Assembly: GCA_905160935.1 (NCBI GenBank)
Contig: CAJHZI010000510.1
Coordinates: 1-64,000 of the forward strand
Direction of reading: 5' to 3'
DNA from: Enchytraeus crypticus
Taxonomy: Eukaryota; Annelida; Clitellata; Enchytraeida; Enchytraeidae
DNA: 64,000 nt
Part shown: positions 51,361 through 61,164 of the stretch, piece after piece
Numbering within the stretch: position 1 is the first letter of the stretch
Layout: each line of letters starts with the position of its first letter
The notes under the pieces: generated by a model
What the model saw: the letters and a program-made list of their open reading frames with translations, nothing else
Database searches by the model: none
Told to the model about the DNA's origin: nothing
Made by a program: the position numbers and the translations under genes

Positions 51361-54276
51361 CCATTTAATTTTATTTGAAGTCATTGCTTCATCCTTGTCT
51401 GAGGAAAAGGGCTTTTACCTTTACCAATCATCTCTTTTATTTTGAAAAGAAATTAAATTTGTAAAAATTGCAAAACATATTTGGAACTGAATTTTTAATC
51501 TTATTCGCAAGATTCTTCAAATTCTTCAAAGTATTCTAGGCAATACTTCAGTCATCTATTGCGAGCACTGCCAGACATTGGGGCATCTATTTCATCTTTT
51601 ATTCTGAATTTCTCTAAGAAAACTTTCAACTCGTTTGCCGCTACCTACAAGGAATCGATTCACTTTACTTCCTATGATCCTGTTAAGTCTAAGCTCCGGA
51701 TACAAACCGTCCCAAGTCCTATAATTCCACTGCTGTTTCACTTAATTTTACGTGGATGATCTCTAGAATTTGCTCCGCCATAGACACCCTTTAAATTACT
51801 CTCTAATATATTATTAATAAACTTTTCCATTTTAAAATCTGCTTTATTGATGACAATTTCTATCAACACTACATTATTACAATATATAAATACAATAATA
51901 TCTCCTATAATAGGCCTATATTCAGGACAAAACGTAAAATCAATGTACTGGAGCAGAAAGCAATAAAAACACAAATACAAGTATAAAATCTACAGTAGCT
52001 TCTCGTGTAATACTGAGACGTATGCTATACACTAACCCTAAAACAAGCATCTAAGATCTTCATTTGCTTCCTTATTTAAAAACACACAGGAGCGCTTAGA
52101 TTAGAAACCTGAGGCAGATCTATGAATTTTTGCAGTGGAGGGGGGGGGGGGGTAGAAATGTTTGGACCGTTTTTGACGGGAAACCATTTCGGTATGTGGA
52201 GCCTGTCATTTGTGCATGATTGACTATAGTCTTTGACCCCCCTGGATCCTCCACTGACCACTGATTAACTGAATGTTAATGAATGAGTGTTTATTCTAAT
52301 TAACTGAGTTTAAAAAATTGCGCACAACTTTGGGGGCTTGGGGGCATGGCCATATTGGTACATGGCTCCTTTGGGACTTGGTATCTCCGATAATTCGGGA
52401 CCTCGGGACAATAGTATCCGCAGAAGATCTGATTCACACAGTTTAATTGCTTACGGCAGGACTTCATTCATTATTGTTTTAAGCGAGTTAGTTGCCTCTA
52501 ATTGAGTTAGCAAATGAGTTTAGGGCGTCATGCACGTTCCAGAACTTCTACAGTAGTTTGATAAATGGATTAGCGATAAGAGATGGGGTAACAGAGCTAC
52601 GTGATTCAAGTTCTGATGGGGTCGAGAATTCTTGAGAATGATTTATAAGTTCCAGGTTACAAGAGGTAGTAGAAGAATAAAATGGTTTGAAGAAAACCTT
52701 TTAGTAGTAATTGAAATTGAAATTTGTAATAAATTTATTTAAAAGCTTCAAGATAAATTTTTATCAAAATGGTTAGAATGCTGGTTTATTTTAGTACTTG
52801 TTAATTAGGATCTAATGCTGCGAAACGTGAAGCTAGGGTTAAAGTGTAATGTGAAGCAAACGTTAAAGTGTAATGTGAAGCTAGGGTTAAAGTGTAATGT
52901 GAAGCTAGGGTTAAAGTGTAATGTGAAGCTAGGGCTAAAGTGAAATGTGAAGCTAGGGTTAAAGTGTAATGTGAAGCTAGGGTTAAAGTGTAATGTGAAG
53001 CTAGGGTTAAAGTGTAATGTGAAGCTAACGTTAAAGTGTAATGTGAAGCTAACGTTAAAGTGTAATGTGAAGCTAACGTTAAAGTGAAATGTGAAGCTAA
53101 CGTTAAAGTGTAATGTGAAGCTAGGGTTAAACTGAAATGTGAAGCCAACGTTAAAGTGTAATGTGAAGCTAGGGTTAAAGTGACATATGAAGCTAACGTT
53201 AAAGTGATGTGGGATGCGGTAAATTAAAGAAGGACATGAAAAATAGGGGATTGACTGATGATATGATGTGGGACAGGGAGGACTGGAGAAAGTCCAATCG
53301 TATCCCGACACTGATTAAAATGGAATTTAAGGGAAGATTACGATGATGATGCTTAATATTAATCATTTACCATTTATCCGTTAACATCTCGCTATCAGCA
53401 ATCCACATGAATATGTTTCTAAACACATTCGGTTTAGTTCTAAACACTTAAATAAATAATTTTTATTTAAACTGGGAATAGAAAATATTTGAACTATCTC
53501 GAGCGAATTACTAAAATATATGTTTTACCAAAAAGAAGTTTTATGTGTATCAAAAGGAATGTTATGTGATTTAAGAATCCACTCGTATGTGAACGTGAAG
53601 AGTAAACTGAAGATAGAGAAGAGTGGAGGCGTTATATTTCATGGACGTGCCAGTGAGCAGTGCACTAAGAGAGAGAGCGCGCACTATTATCTATTATTAT
53701 TATTATTATTATTATTTATTGCTTAATAATTATTATTTACTATTAACCCGTTAGCATCTCGCTATCAGCAATCCACACGAATATCTTTCTAAACACATTC
53801 GGCTTATTTCTAAATACTTAAATAATTGTAATTACTTAAATAAATAACTTTTTATTCAAACTTAGAATAAAAAAATATTTGAACTTTCTCAAGCAAATTA
53901 AATCTAAATATATTTACTAATAAATAAATAATAAATACTAAAAAATAAATAGGCCTATATTTTCTACTAAAATATATTTTTTACCTTCCACAGCGTCACT
54001 CCAGATAGTTTTCCCTCTCAGCCTTCCTCTGCTTGTATCCACTTCCGCCCAATCCCCATCTATGTCCTCCACCAATCCCTTCAGGTGATACCTCTCCCTA
54101 TCCTCCAGGAACCTGGAACCATAGTCCGCGTAGTTAGCTATCCGGTAGTTATAGTAATCCATAGGATCCGGAATCAAATCCCTGTTCTGCTGTTTGTCGT
54201 TACAAGTTCTCCCAGAGATGTAGAGTAGTAGTTGTAAAGTTGTGTAGAAATCTATTTGATTGTGTGTTAACGACAT
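38864..54276 (-). CDS. Membrane-anchored cholinesterase/neuroligin-like protein
   Basis: Alpha/beta-hydrolase of the type-B carboxylesterase family. Ten exons on the minus strand: 54276-53985, 46767-46691, 45610-45458, 44398-44251, 43530-43345, 42818-42622, 42115-41935, 41533-41364, 40667-40381 and 39653-38864 (TAG). Total 2481 nt, 826 residues, all phases consistent. The N-terminus has a modest signal-like hydrophobic stretch and ~60 unmatched residues. The esterase domain starts near GRLRGK and includes [14 protein letters not shown] and [14 protein letters not shown] is at 189-191. Proposed triad: Ser269 in GNSAGG (GESAGG in most relatives), Glu392 and His517 ([12 protein letters not shown]). 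After the domain come ~11-residue repeats ([10 protein letters not shown]), a Ser-rich stalk (about 640-780), one transmembrane helix (about 784-806) and a 20-residue basic tail ending TPTMI. That is neuroligin topology, yet the triad looks complete. Alternative: an ordinary membrane esterase not orthologous to neuroligins. The 7.2-kb intron 1 is full of repeats. Confidence 0.9.
40070..40157. repeat. (TA)n microsatellite
   Basis: Nearly pure TA run in the last esterase intron. Confidence 0.95.
40675..40750 (-). mobile_element. Possible L2-like 3' end fragment
   Basis: Weak match to the 'agtgct..acgacaacact..gcact' pattern of the L2-like 3' UTR, adjacent to the exon 9 acceptor. Confidence 0.4.
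43005..43138 (-). mobile_element. tRNA-derived SINE-A
   Basis: Diverged antisense copy in an esterase intron. Confidence 0.75.
43240..43290. repeat. (GAT)n microsatellite
   Basis: ATGATGATG run about 55 bp from the exon 5 donor. It may be a LINE-B tail without a recognisable body. Confidence 0.85.
44655..44800 (+). mobile_element. LINE-D 3' end with long (GA)n tail
   Basis: 'gagtatgaatatgcatattg', 'cctgccacaaggcaga', then a GA run from 44748 to 44802. Confidence 0.75.
44815..45445. repeat. GTTAACTGTTAATT-rich degenerate tandem repeat
   Basis: About 630 bp built from ACAGTTAATT, ACAGTTAGCTG and GTTAACAG-type words with no constant unit length. Many words are self-complementary (GTTAAC, AATTAATT). 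It ends ~13 bp from the exon 3 donor of the esterase. Confidence 0.88.
45663..45860 (-). mobile_element. LINE-D 3' end
   Basis: Antisense copy beginning 'ttcattgcacagccaagtag', with body conserved as in 29405-29620. It starts ~50 bp upstream of exon 3. Confidence 0.75.
45888..46015 (+). mobile_element. tRNA-derived SINE-A
   Basis: Near-complete copy: 'ggccggagccagtggcga' head, 'gttcaaatcgtggg' B-box-like region, 'gaggaaactgacgttaacc' end. Confidence 0.85.
46016..46690. other. Intron sequence, nothing recognised
   Basis: AT-rich part of esterase intron 2 with no repeat or exon I can name. Confidence 0.45.
46770..46862. repeat. (GTT)n(GAT/GAC)n tract forming an intron 3' end
   Basis: On the minus strand a GAA/GAT/GAC run of ~70 bp leads into GTTGTTGTTGTTGTAG, which is the acceptor of esterase exon 2 (46768/46767). 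The usual pyrimidine tract is replaced by this short GTT run. Confidence 0.85.
47205..47425. repeat. ~45-bp tandem repeat (GCATAGGCCTATATGTGCA)
   Basis: Four to five imperfect units with 'agcataagcctatatgt' and 'gtatagacctctgtgt' cores, in esterase intron 1. Confidence 0.8.
47537..47822 (+). mobile_element. 5S-rRNA-derived SINE, full length
   Basis: Best copy of the family. The first ~115 bp align with 5S rRNA; the 3' half is clear: 'gaagttaagct', 'cggttagtacttt', 'gtgggtgaccaccttgg', 'aagaccgagtgttgg' correspond to GAAGCTAAGC, GGTTAGTACTTGG, ATGGGAGACCGCCTGGG and AATACCGGGTGCTG of 5S genes, which covers the internal A-box, intermediate element and C-box. A ~165-bp unrelated body follows (GGCTGCAATTGATG, ATAACCAT, CTTCCTGACCCAGTGTGCC), then a GTTATGTTATGTTA tail. 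This is the structure of the SINE3 class, transcribed from a 5S-type Pol III promoter. Other copies: 5879, 11421, 28507, 36688, 59239 and 59707. Confidence 0.88.
47823..48479. other. Intron sequence with one unexplained open frame
   Basis: No named repeat. The plus strand 48064-48369 is open for 101 codons with several Cys, but it has no family resemblance and no splice context. Treated as chance or an old transposon. Confidence 0.4.
48480..48630 (-). mobile_element. tRNA-derived SINE-A
   Basis: Antisense, full head to tail, in esterase intron 1. Confidence 0.85.
49190..49505 (+). mobile_element. LINE-A copy with C-terminal coding part
   Basis: Carries [11 protein letters not shown] and [23 protein letters not shown] ORF2 C-terminal blocks (broken frames), then the common GA-tailed end ('catggacctgcc', 'caatgcact'). 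It links the coding remnant at 16136 to the LINE-A 3' ends in a single element. Confidence 0.8.
49506..50239. other. Intron sequence, nothing recognised
   Basis: AT-rich, no supported feature. Confidence 0.45.
50240..50845. repeat. AT-rich (TA)n region with SINE-A 3' scrap and (GA)n
   Basis: Several TA runs. 50722-50762 is the 3' end of a SINE-A ('cgctttcaagtgaggaaact') embedded in TA repeats, and a GA run follows at 50804-50842. Confidence 0.85.
51130..51360 (+). mobile_element. LINE-A 3' end followed by (TA)n
   Basis: 'gcagaatcctccaagaat' to 'agtaggcagtgcattta', but the tail is TATATA instead of GAGAGA. Confidence 0.8.
51361..52814. other. Intron sequence, little recognised
   Basis: The plus strand is open 51559-51759 (a protein-like composition but unidentified), and a run of 13 G lies at 52139-52152. 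Otherwise AT-rich. Confidence 0.4.
52815..53215. repeat. 24-bp minisatellite
   Basis: About 16 units of 'gttaaagtgtaatgtgaagc' plus four bases. Two variants, with 'tagg' or 'taac' before the GTT, alternate in blocks. Confidence 0.92.
53216..53352 (+). mobile_element. LINE-B 3' end with GAT tail
   Basis: Best LINE-B coding end: [20 protein letters not shown], then GATTACGATGATGATG. Confidence 0.85.
53365..53984. repeat. Duplicated donor-side intron segment of esterase exon 1
   Basis: 53370-53528 and about 53744-53984 are diverged copies (both contain 'catctcgctatcagcaatcc' and end in a TTTTTTACC-like donor complement). Between them are a LINE-A end (53535-53680) and an ATT run. The true donor of exon 1 is at 53984. 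Confidence 0.75.
53535..53680 (+). mobile_element. LINE-A 3' end, GA tail
   Basis: From 'gtatcaaaaggaatgttatg' to 'cagtgcactaagagagagag'. Confidence 0.85.
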
Positions 54277-54690
54277 TCTCAGTTCTCAAGTTTATCTCAC
54301 GAAGGCTAAAATTTCATAATTCGTAAATAAATTAATAAACTCGTCCATTAATTAAACGCTTAAATAGGCTAGGATTTTATTTGTAAAAATCTCTTTCAGT
54401 GCACGGTATACTAGCAGGTCCATGGATGACATATGACGCCTTCACTCTTCCCTGTTTTCCTACTAATTAAATTATAAATGCGCAAACATTGAGATTTTGT
54501 TTAAAATATATATATATATGAAACTGACATTTTACAACTATTATTATTATAACTGAAATTATACAACATCTCATACAAATGTCTGATTAACTTTTGCTTT
54601 CTAGGCTCTTTAATTTAAAGTTTAATGGCTCTCTGTTGCTGCTACTATTCTAACTACCCAAATGTAGAATAATTGAAAAATACAAAAGGC
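54277..54690. other. Upstream region of the esterase gene
   Basis: Immediate 5' flank of the start codon. It contains a LINE-A 3' end in antisense at 54393-54468 and no recognisable promoter motif. Confidence 0.45.
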
Positions 54691-55020
54691 TAGCGTTATT
54701 TTAGCGTTAACGTTATTCAAGTGCTACAGTTATTCCGGTGTTAACGTTATTCCAGTGTTAACTTTATTGTAGTGTTTACGTTATTCCAGTGTTTAAAATT
54801 AATTTAGTGTTAGCATTATATACCAGTGTTAATTTCAATCCAGTGTTAACGTTATTCCAATATTAACATTATTCCAGTATTGACATTATTCCAGTATTAA
54901 CGTTATTCCATTGTTAACGTTACTTCAGTATTAGCGTTATTCTAGTGTTAACGTTATATACCAGTGTTAACGTTTTCGATATGTTAACGCTGTATTCCAG
55001 TGTTAACATTATTCTAGTGT
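54690..55020. repeat. GTTATTCCAGTGTTAAC tandem repeat
   Basis: About 18 imperfect 17-19 bp units. The array recurs at 55748-55878 as part of a larger duplication. Confidence 0.88.
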
Positions 55021-55197
55021 TAACGACCGCAACAGTTGCAAGACTCCGCAACAATTGAGCGTTGCTTGCTTTCAGCCGGGTTTAAAGTTGTCGACATCAG
55101 CGTGGTTAGGTCGTACTTAGGCTCAGCGGGGTAACTACTGAACACAAGAGGGCCGCATAGAGACTGATGAGGTTTTAAAACCAAAATCTCTAAACAA
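55019..55197. repeat. Duplicated ~175-bp single-copy-looking block, copy 1
   Basis: Contains 'ccgcaacagttgcaagactc' and 'tggttaggtcgtacttaggc'. It is nearly identical to 55874-56045 (offset 855 bp). It is richer in G+C and CpG than its surroundings and lies upstream of the esterase gene. Confidence 0.9.
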
Positions 55198-55499
55198 AAC
55201 AAAACCAAATTACTAAAGTATAGAAGTGAAATAGACGATTAGCTACAAAATAAACCAAACCAAACGAAATGACTAAAGTATATAAGTGAAATATACGATC
55301 AACTACAAAAACTAAAAACCGGTTAAATTCATTTAACAGGAATGTCAACAAGGTAAGTTTATATTTAGTTATACATTAAATGCATGATTCTAATAACTTA
55401 TTGATTCTGTCAGTTCATAATGCTTAGCAAATTTTACTTTTACCTTGGGATCAACTTACATGTACAGGTCTACTGAGTTGTCTTTCTGAGACATGTAGT

Positions 55500-55750
55500 A
55501 ATAATAACACGCATTATAGTGAAATGATCAACTACGTTGATATCTATCACTTTTAATACCACATGTTAAACCGTTGGGCAATTTAGACCATTTTCCGTAT
55601 AACTAGTCTTGTGAATGTCCGAGATTTTACTCTCAGATCAGCGCGGCTGGGATTCGAACCCACGAGAGTTCAATTCACCTCAGGGTCTGTCATTTAAAAC
55701 TTCATGACGTTATCTACACCCTTAACCATTGCGCCATTGAGACATTCGTT
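55500..55750 (-). mobile_element. tRNA-derived SINE-B
   Basis: Best SINE-B: on the minus strand 'tggcgcaatggttaaggg' (A-box region) and 'gtgggttcgaatcccag' (B-box), then the body to 'tttcactataatgcg'. Confidence 0.85.
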
Positions 55751-55873
55751 ATTAACGTTATTCCAGTGTTAACGTTACTTCAGTATTAACGTTATTCTAG
55801 TGTTAACGTTATATACCAGTGTTAACGTTTTCGATATGTTAACGCTGTATTCCAGTGTTAACATTATTCTAGT

Positions 55874-56045
55874 GTTAACGGCCGCAACAGTTGCAAGACT
55901 CCGCAACAATTGAGCGTTGCTTGCTTTCAGCCGGGTTTAAAGTTGTCGACATCAGCGTGGTTAGGTCGTACTTAGGCTCAGCGGGGTAACTACTGAACAC
56001 AAGAGGGCCGCATAGAGACTGATGAGGTTTTAAAACCAAAATCTA
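55874..56045. repeat. Duplicated block, copy 2
   Basis: Second copy of 55019-55197, with at most a few differences. The two are separated by a SINE-B and flanked by GTTAAC repeats. Confidence 0.9.
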
Positions 56046-56152
56046 ATGTGATGTGGACCAACATGTAATGTGGACCAACATGTAATGTGGACCAACATGT
56101 AATGTGGACCAACATGTAATGTGGACCAACCATTTAGCTGCTGAACTCTCTC

Positions 56153-56205
<53 letters not shown>
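56045..56205. repeat. 17-bp tandem repeat and (CT)n
   Basis: Five units of 'taatgtggaccaacatg', then a CT run at 56147-56203. Confidence 0.92.
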
Positions 56206-56206
<1 letters not shown>

Positions 56207-56684
56207 ATGTTGCATGATGTCATTAAGATTGTGCTACTTTATTCGTATAGAAAAAATAAATGAGGTTCTGTTGACAGATGTATAGAAATAAGTAATGCTG
56301 CATTGAAAAGATCGAGATAAGGAAGCAATTTGGCAGCCACTTCAAGTACATATTATTATTAACAGTGTATTATTATTATCATTAACAGTTTAACATTCTG
56401 CCAACTCATTGCATAATATAAACTAACTGTGTTACATTGTAGCCTCTTCTTCCTAGATACACTATTATTTACTATTGTGTAGCAGCTGTTGCCGTTCTAT
56501 AATGTCAGACTGGAGGCATGCATGGGTTATAAACCGGAAGAAACATGCTAAATTGCGTTCTCCACCACATACCATATACTTAGTCAAAACTTTGAAGAAG
56601 TATCCTAGGCATGCGCTTTATTGAAGTGTTTAGCTTCTATAAAGCACATAAGAGCATTCTATGTTACTACCGTGCATGTCTCTC

Positions 56685-56820
56685 TCTCTCTCTCTTAGTG
56701 CAATCCCTACTGGCAGGTCCATGGTATAAAACGCCTCCACTCTTCTCTGTCTTCCGCTTTTCTCTTCATTTCCACACATGAGTGGATCTTTAAATCGTCT
56801 AACATACCTAATCTCGGCCT
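56685..56820 (-). mobile_element. LINE-A 3' end
   Basis: CT tail, 'ttagtgcaatccctactggc' and the reversed body. Confidence 0.85.
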
Positions 56821-58545
56821 GCCTCTGCCTCTTTTCCCTTCCATTCTACTGCGCATGTATATTCAATTATAACAGCCTAAATTTAAAATAAGTTGCGTTT
56901 AACGACAGTTATTCATTTCTACAGCATACCAGCAACGAGAAGAAATAGGATTTGAGCCATTGAAAGAGTATGTTTAGAAGTATTTAGAAGTGCCAGTTGT
57001 TTTCCCTAAAGACCCCATTGAAATTTACGAAATTTGAAAATTCCAGAATTGTGTTTTACCAATTACTCTAGTAATGCAAGTGCAATTAGTTTACTGTTTA
57101 ATGATATTCTGGTAATTTCTAAACACTTAGAAAACCCAGAGTACTATTATTAGCATAATGCAATCAGAACTTAATGTTTAAAACATTGATTGTAAAGCAT
57201 CAACTTATTTGATATATAAGCTCAGAAATAAACTGTGCTGTAGGCATGTGTTAGAAACTACAGGCAATCTACAATAAGAACTCTGGCAGCATAGCATGGT
57301 AATTAATTAGTACAAAAACTTGAAAGCGCATCAGAGCATTGAGCTAAAAGAACAATGAGCTAAACGAGCAATGAGCTAGAAAAGCATTGAGATAATATAG
57401 CAATGAGCTAATAGAGTATTAAATTAAAAGAGCATTGAGCTAAATGAGTATTGAGCTGAAAGGGAAATGATCTAAAAGAGCAATGAGTTCAAAGAGCAAT
57501 GAGTTCAAAGAGCAATGAGCTAAAAGAACAATAAGCTAAAAGAGCCATGAGATAAAAGAGTTATTTAAAGCATAAGGTTCGAATTACTATTCGAGACTTG
57601 AGCTTCAGACAAATTACAATTGATGCTTTTGTGTCCTGTTACATGAACGCCTAATATTAAAATTAGTAGCTTTTAGCTAATACATGCAGTTAAATCGTAG
57701 TTAATAATTGGCAATAATAACTTAATAACAAACTTCAATAATAACTTCACTTTTGTGAAGAACAGAATACGTTTCTCTCATAATGTTACATCAGTTTCAT
57801 CCTCGTAGGATGATGTCAGGAAGGAATCAGAGATTCGACGACTAATAAATGTAGAGGTTAATGAACGCCGGAGTCTTTGATTGCCGGCAGCGTAAGACCT
57901 CGAGTCTAACGTGCTCGGACTCTAAAGAGTTTCACGAAGTATCCTGACCTATATCAGGACTGCTTGACTAACCGAACGTAACTTCGACTGCCCTTTCATC
58001 TTAGAAATAAAAACGACGAATCATTGATACCCCTGAGAATTGTCTTCTGTGTAGTAAATACTACATAGAAATATATTAGTGCACTAATATATTTCTTATT
58101 TTAGTACAGAAATACTAGCAAAAGTAGAAAGATGGAACGTAGACATAGTATTCTTCCAAATTGGCCGGTCCATCAGGTAAGAAACTCGTTGGTTCAGCTA
58201 TTCAATTTATTTCAAATATTTGTAATTATATTCTTACTATAGATTTTATATTGTGAGTGATTTTCAGACTTTTAGTTACTTCGTTAAAAATGCTAGACAT
58301 TTCTTAAGTAGCCCCAAAAATTCAAGGCGTCAGCTATATCTCTGAAAAATGAAGAGAAGCGATTGGCATACATCTATATTACTAATATCAGCATTCATAA
58401 ACACCGTAATATTAAGGGTAGAATTTATTTAAAAAAGCGAATATTTACAAGAACTCTTCATTTAAATTAACTCTCCCTCCACTGAAGTGCATCACTCTAT
58501 CAGAGGAGTGATTGCTGGTCATTATCTAGACGAGATTGTAAAGTA
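56821..58545. other. Intergenic with a 16-bp repeat
   Basis: No gene supported. 57340-57565 is built of ~14 'aaaagagcaatgagct' units. The rest is AT-rich and unrecognised. Confidence 0.5.
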
Positions 58546-58549
58546 AAAG

Positions 58550-58790
58550 TAAACACGCATTATAGTGAAATGATCAACTATGTTAATATCTATCACTTTT
58601 TAATATCACATGTTTAAACCGTTAGGCAATTTATTCCATTTTCCGTATAACCAGTCCAGTGAATGTCCGAGAATTTACTCTAAGATCAGCGTCGCCGGAA
58701 TTCGAACCCACGAGGGTTCAATTCACCTCAGGGTCTGTTATTTAAAATTTCATGACGTTACCCCTACGCTATTGAGACATTCTAATTGTT
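58550..58790 (-). mobile_element. tRNA-derived SINE-B
   Basis: Antisense, same layout as 55500-55750. Confidence 0.8.
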
Positions 58791-58804
58791 AGGTAAATGT
58801 AACA

Positions 58805-59092
58805 TAGTGACGAGGGGAGGGGCTAGTGGGAGGGGCTTGAGGGAGGAGCTTGAGGGAGGGGCTAGTGGGAGGGCCTAGTGGGAGGGAGGGGCTAGTGGGA
58901 GGGGCTTAAGGGAGGAGCTTGAGGGAGGGGCTAGTGAGAGGGGCTAGTGGAAGGGAGGGGCTAGTGGGAGGAGCTAGTGGGAGGAGCTAGTAGGAGGGGC
59001 TAGTAGGAGGAGCTAGTGGGCGGAGCTAGTGGGAGGAGCTAGTGGGAGGAGCTAGTGGGAGGGGCTAGTGGGAGGGGCTTGAGGGAAGGGTG
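58805..59092. repeat. G-rich minisatellite (GGGAGGGGCTAGT)
   Basis: About 22 units of 11-13 bp such as GGGAGGAGCTAGT. The plus strand has repeated G runs of 2-4, compatible with quadruplex formation. Confidence 0.92.
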
Positions 59093-59238
59093 TAGAGTGC
59101 ATTCACCTGCTTCTTTTGTAAAACTAGTCATGAAGTGGCTTTTTACTTTGAGTATAAGTAAATATTAAATAAAATAGTACAAATGAAAGTTTCCCAGAAA
59201 ATAGGCAGCATATGCAGCATAAAACCTTAAAGAAAACA

Positions 59239-59275
59239 TAAACATAACGGCATACTGGGTCAGGAAGCACAGATA
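59239..59275 (-). mobile_element. 5S-derived SINE, 3' scrap
   Basis: Only the last 37 bp ('ataacggcatactgggtcag'), followed by an AAAAAT run to 59312. Confidence 0.7.
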
Positions 59276-59706
59276 CAAAAAAATAAAAAATAAAAAAATA
59301 AAAAATAAAATAATACAAATAAAAGTTCCCCAGAAAATATGCCGCATACGCTATAATACCTAAAGGTGGAAAGTTGGAAACACACCCCTTCTTCTAGACG
59401 GATAACTGTGACATACACCCCCCCCCCCCCACTCTCACTCAGCTGTGACACGTCAATTTAGATTGCCAGACTGGTAGAGAGTTGCCGGGATTTAATCCTC
59501 AAGCCGTCGATAGGAATTCAAATAAGCGTCACGTTCAAGGTCATAAAATAGCGCTTGAAGTAAGGCAAAACACTAGTTCAGGTTGAAAATGTTCAGCAAA
59601 ATTTAGTAGAAGTCGTTAGGGTTGGTGACATAATTTGGCTTCAGACTTGCAATTATCGTTCTCTCTCTCTCTCTCACCTAAACCCTTGACTTTGGAAAGT
59701 ATGGTT

Positions 59707-59778
59707 CACAGATGCTTGTTTAAGGCTCATTTCCTCCTTCCTCTCCTTGGTTATTAGTAATCGTTGCCTTTTGATGGC
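59707..59778 (-). mobile_element. 5S-derived SINE, body fragment
   Basis: 'gatgcttgtttaaggctcat' to 'aatcgttgccttttgatgg'; head and tail missing. Confidence 0.75.
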
Positions 59779-59842
59779 CTAACGTGGTGTTATTAACTAT
59801 TAAAATAAAGAATTAAAAGACAAATTTTAAATATAGCTGCCT

Positions 59843-59935
59843 CTCCCTTAGTGCACTGCCTACAGGCAGGTCCATGGTATATAACGCCTCCACTCTTCTC
59901 TGTCTTCCGCCTTCCTCTTCATTTCCACAAAAAGA
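59843..59935 (-). mobile_element. LINE-A 3' end
   Basis: 'ttagtgcactgcctacaggc' to 'cttcatttccaca', antisense. Confidence 0.8.
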
Positions 59936-60664
59936 GGAATATAGCTGTATGCTATGAAATACTGGACACGATAGGGCCTATAAAAATCTTTTGGTTAATA
60001 AAGGTAAATATAACGTCAATTTGTTTACATGTAAGCATAACTAAGTAAATGAACAAGGTTAGTTAACGGCAACAACTCAGTGCTTTCACTATGCAAGCAA
60101 GGGGCACTAAGCCAAAGCCACTCCGCTAAGCAAAATGTAGAAGATCATTTAAGGCTAATTTGCTAGTAAATTTTCTTAGAGACGAGAGTAGGCCTAAATT
60201 TAAAAAAATTTACAAGCTGACACATAGCCGTTGTCAACTGAAGTCATATTAACGTATGAAGACTAGTGACTATTTGTAAAATGTGTTATTTAATTTTATA
60301 GGAAATTGTTACTTTTTTATTAAGAGATTCATAAAAAATTCACATATAATAATTTTAATAAAATAGAATTTAGTTTTTCTTGAGTGATATTACCGTAGTC
60401 GTTTGGAATTTTAATGAGTTCAAAAACGGTTAAATTATCGAAATTACCGAAATTACCGAAATTACAAAAGGTTAAATTACCGAAATTACAAAAGGTTAAA
60501 TTACCGAAATTACAAACGCCAGATAATAACTTTGAAAAGACTAAAACACTTTATGAATTGTATAAAGTTATTGTAATATCCTGGACCAGTATTAGATTAA
60601 TTACTCATAGGTGATTTAAAACAAAATTTTAAACTATACTGCATAATTACATGTCAGAAATATA
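59936..60664. other. Intergenic, one short tandem repeat
   Basis: 60430-60520 has ~24-bp units 'aaattaccgaaattacaaaa'. Nothing else recognised. Confidence 0.5.
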
Positions 60665-60870
60665 TTAATATATTAATAAACCTAAGGAAGGCACAGGTGG
60701 CCCACACCGTCATAAGCAGAATCCTCAAAGATTAATAGTATATGAAAAGGAATGTTATATATGATTTAAAGATACATTCGTATGTGGACCTGAAGAGGAA
60801 AGCGGAAGATAAAGATGAGTGGAGGCGTTGTATACCATGGACCTGCCAGAAGGCAGTGTAATGAGAAAGA
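60665..60870 (+). mobile_element. LINE-A 3' end
   Basis: 'aaacctaaggaaggcacagg' to 'gaaggcagtgtaatgagaaa'. Confidence 0.85.
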
Positions 60871-61164
60871 GACATTAACTAACCATGAGATCATTTTGAA
60901 AGAATATTTCTTAATTCATATGCAAATTTATGACATTAAATTTACATGGGGCTTTTTATCAAATATATATTATAGCAGTGCTTCATTACATATCTTATTT
61001 GTAAGACAAGTAAGAGATTTAGTTTTTTTTATAGGCTTACATGTATAATCGATTTTGAATGAAATCTACGTATTTATATTAGATATCTGATCACCCCTGT
61101 ATGTTAGCAGTAAGTCACTACATTAACTGATTCGTTTGAGTGAAGTATTACGAAAAGCAAGATC

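Noticed and set aside
52815..53215. Telomere-like AGGGTTA repeats
   Set aside because: The AGGGTTA word is part of a 24-bp unit and is replaced by AACGTTA in many units. There is no hexamer periodicity.
52801..53311. Overlapping open frames of 115 and 168 codons on the minus strand
   Set aside because: Two frames of the same 24-bp minisatellite are both open, which shows the openness is due to the period.
55600..55745. tRNA gene (B-box GGTTCGAATCC)
   Set aside because: The A and B boxes are too far apart for a plain tRNA, no cloverleaf closes, and the same sequence with a common body occurs at 17320 and 58550. It is SINE-B.
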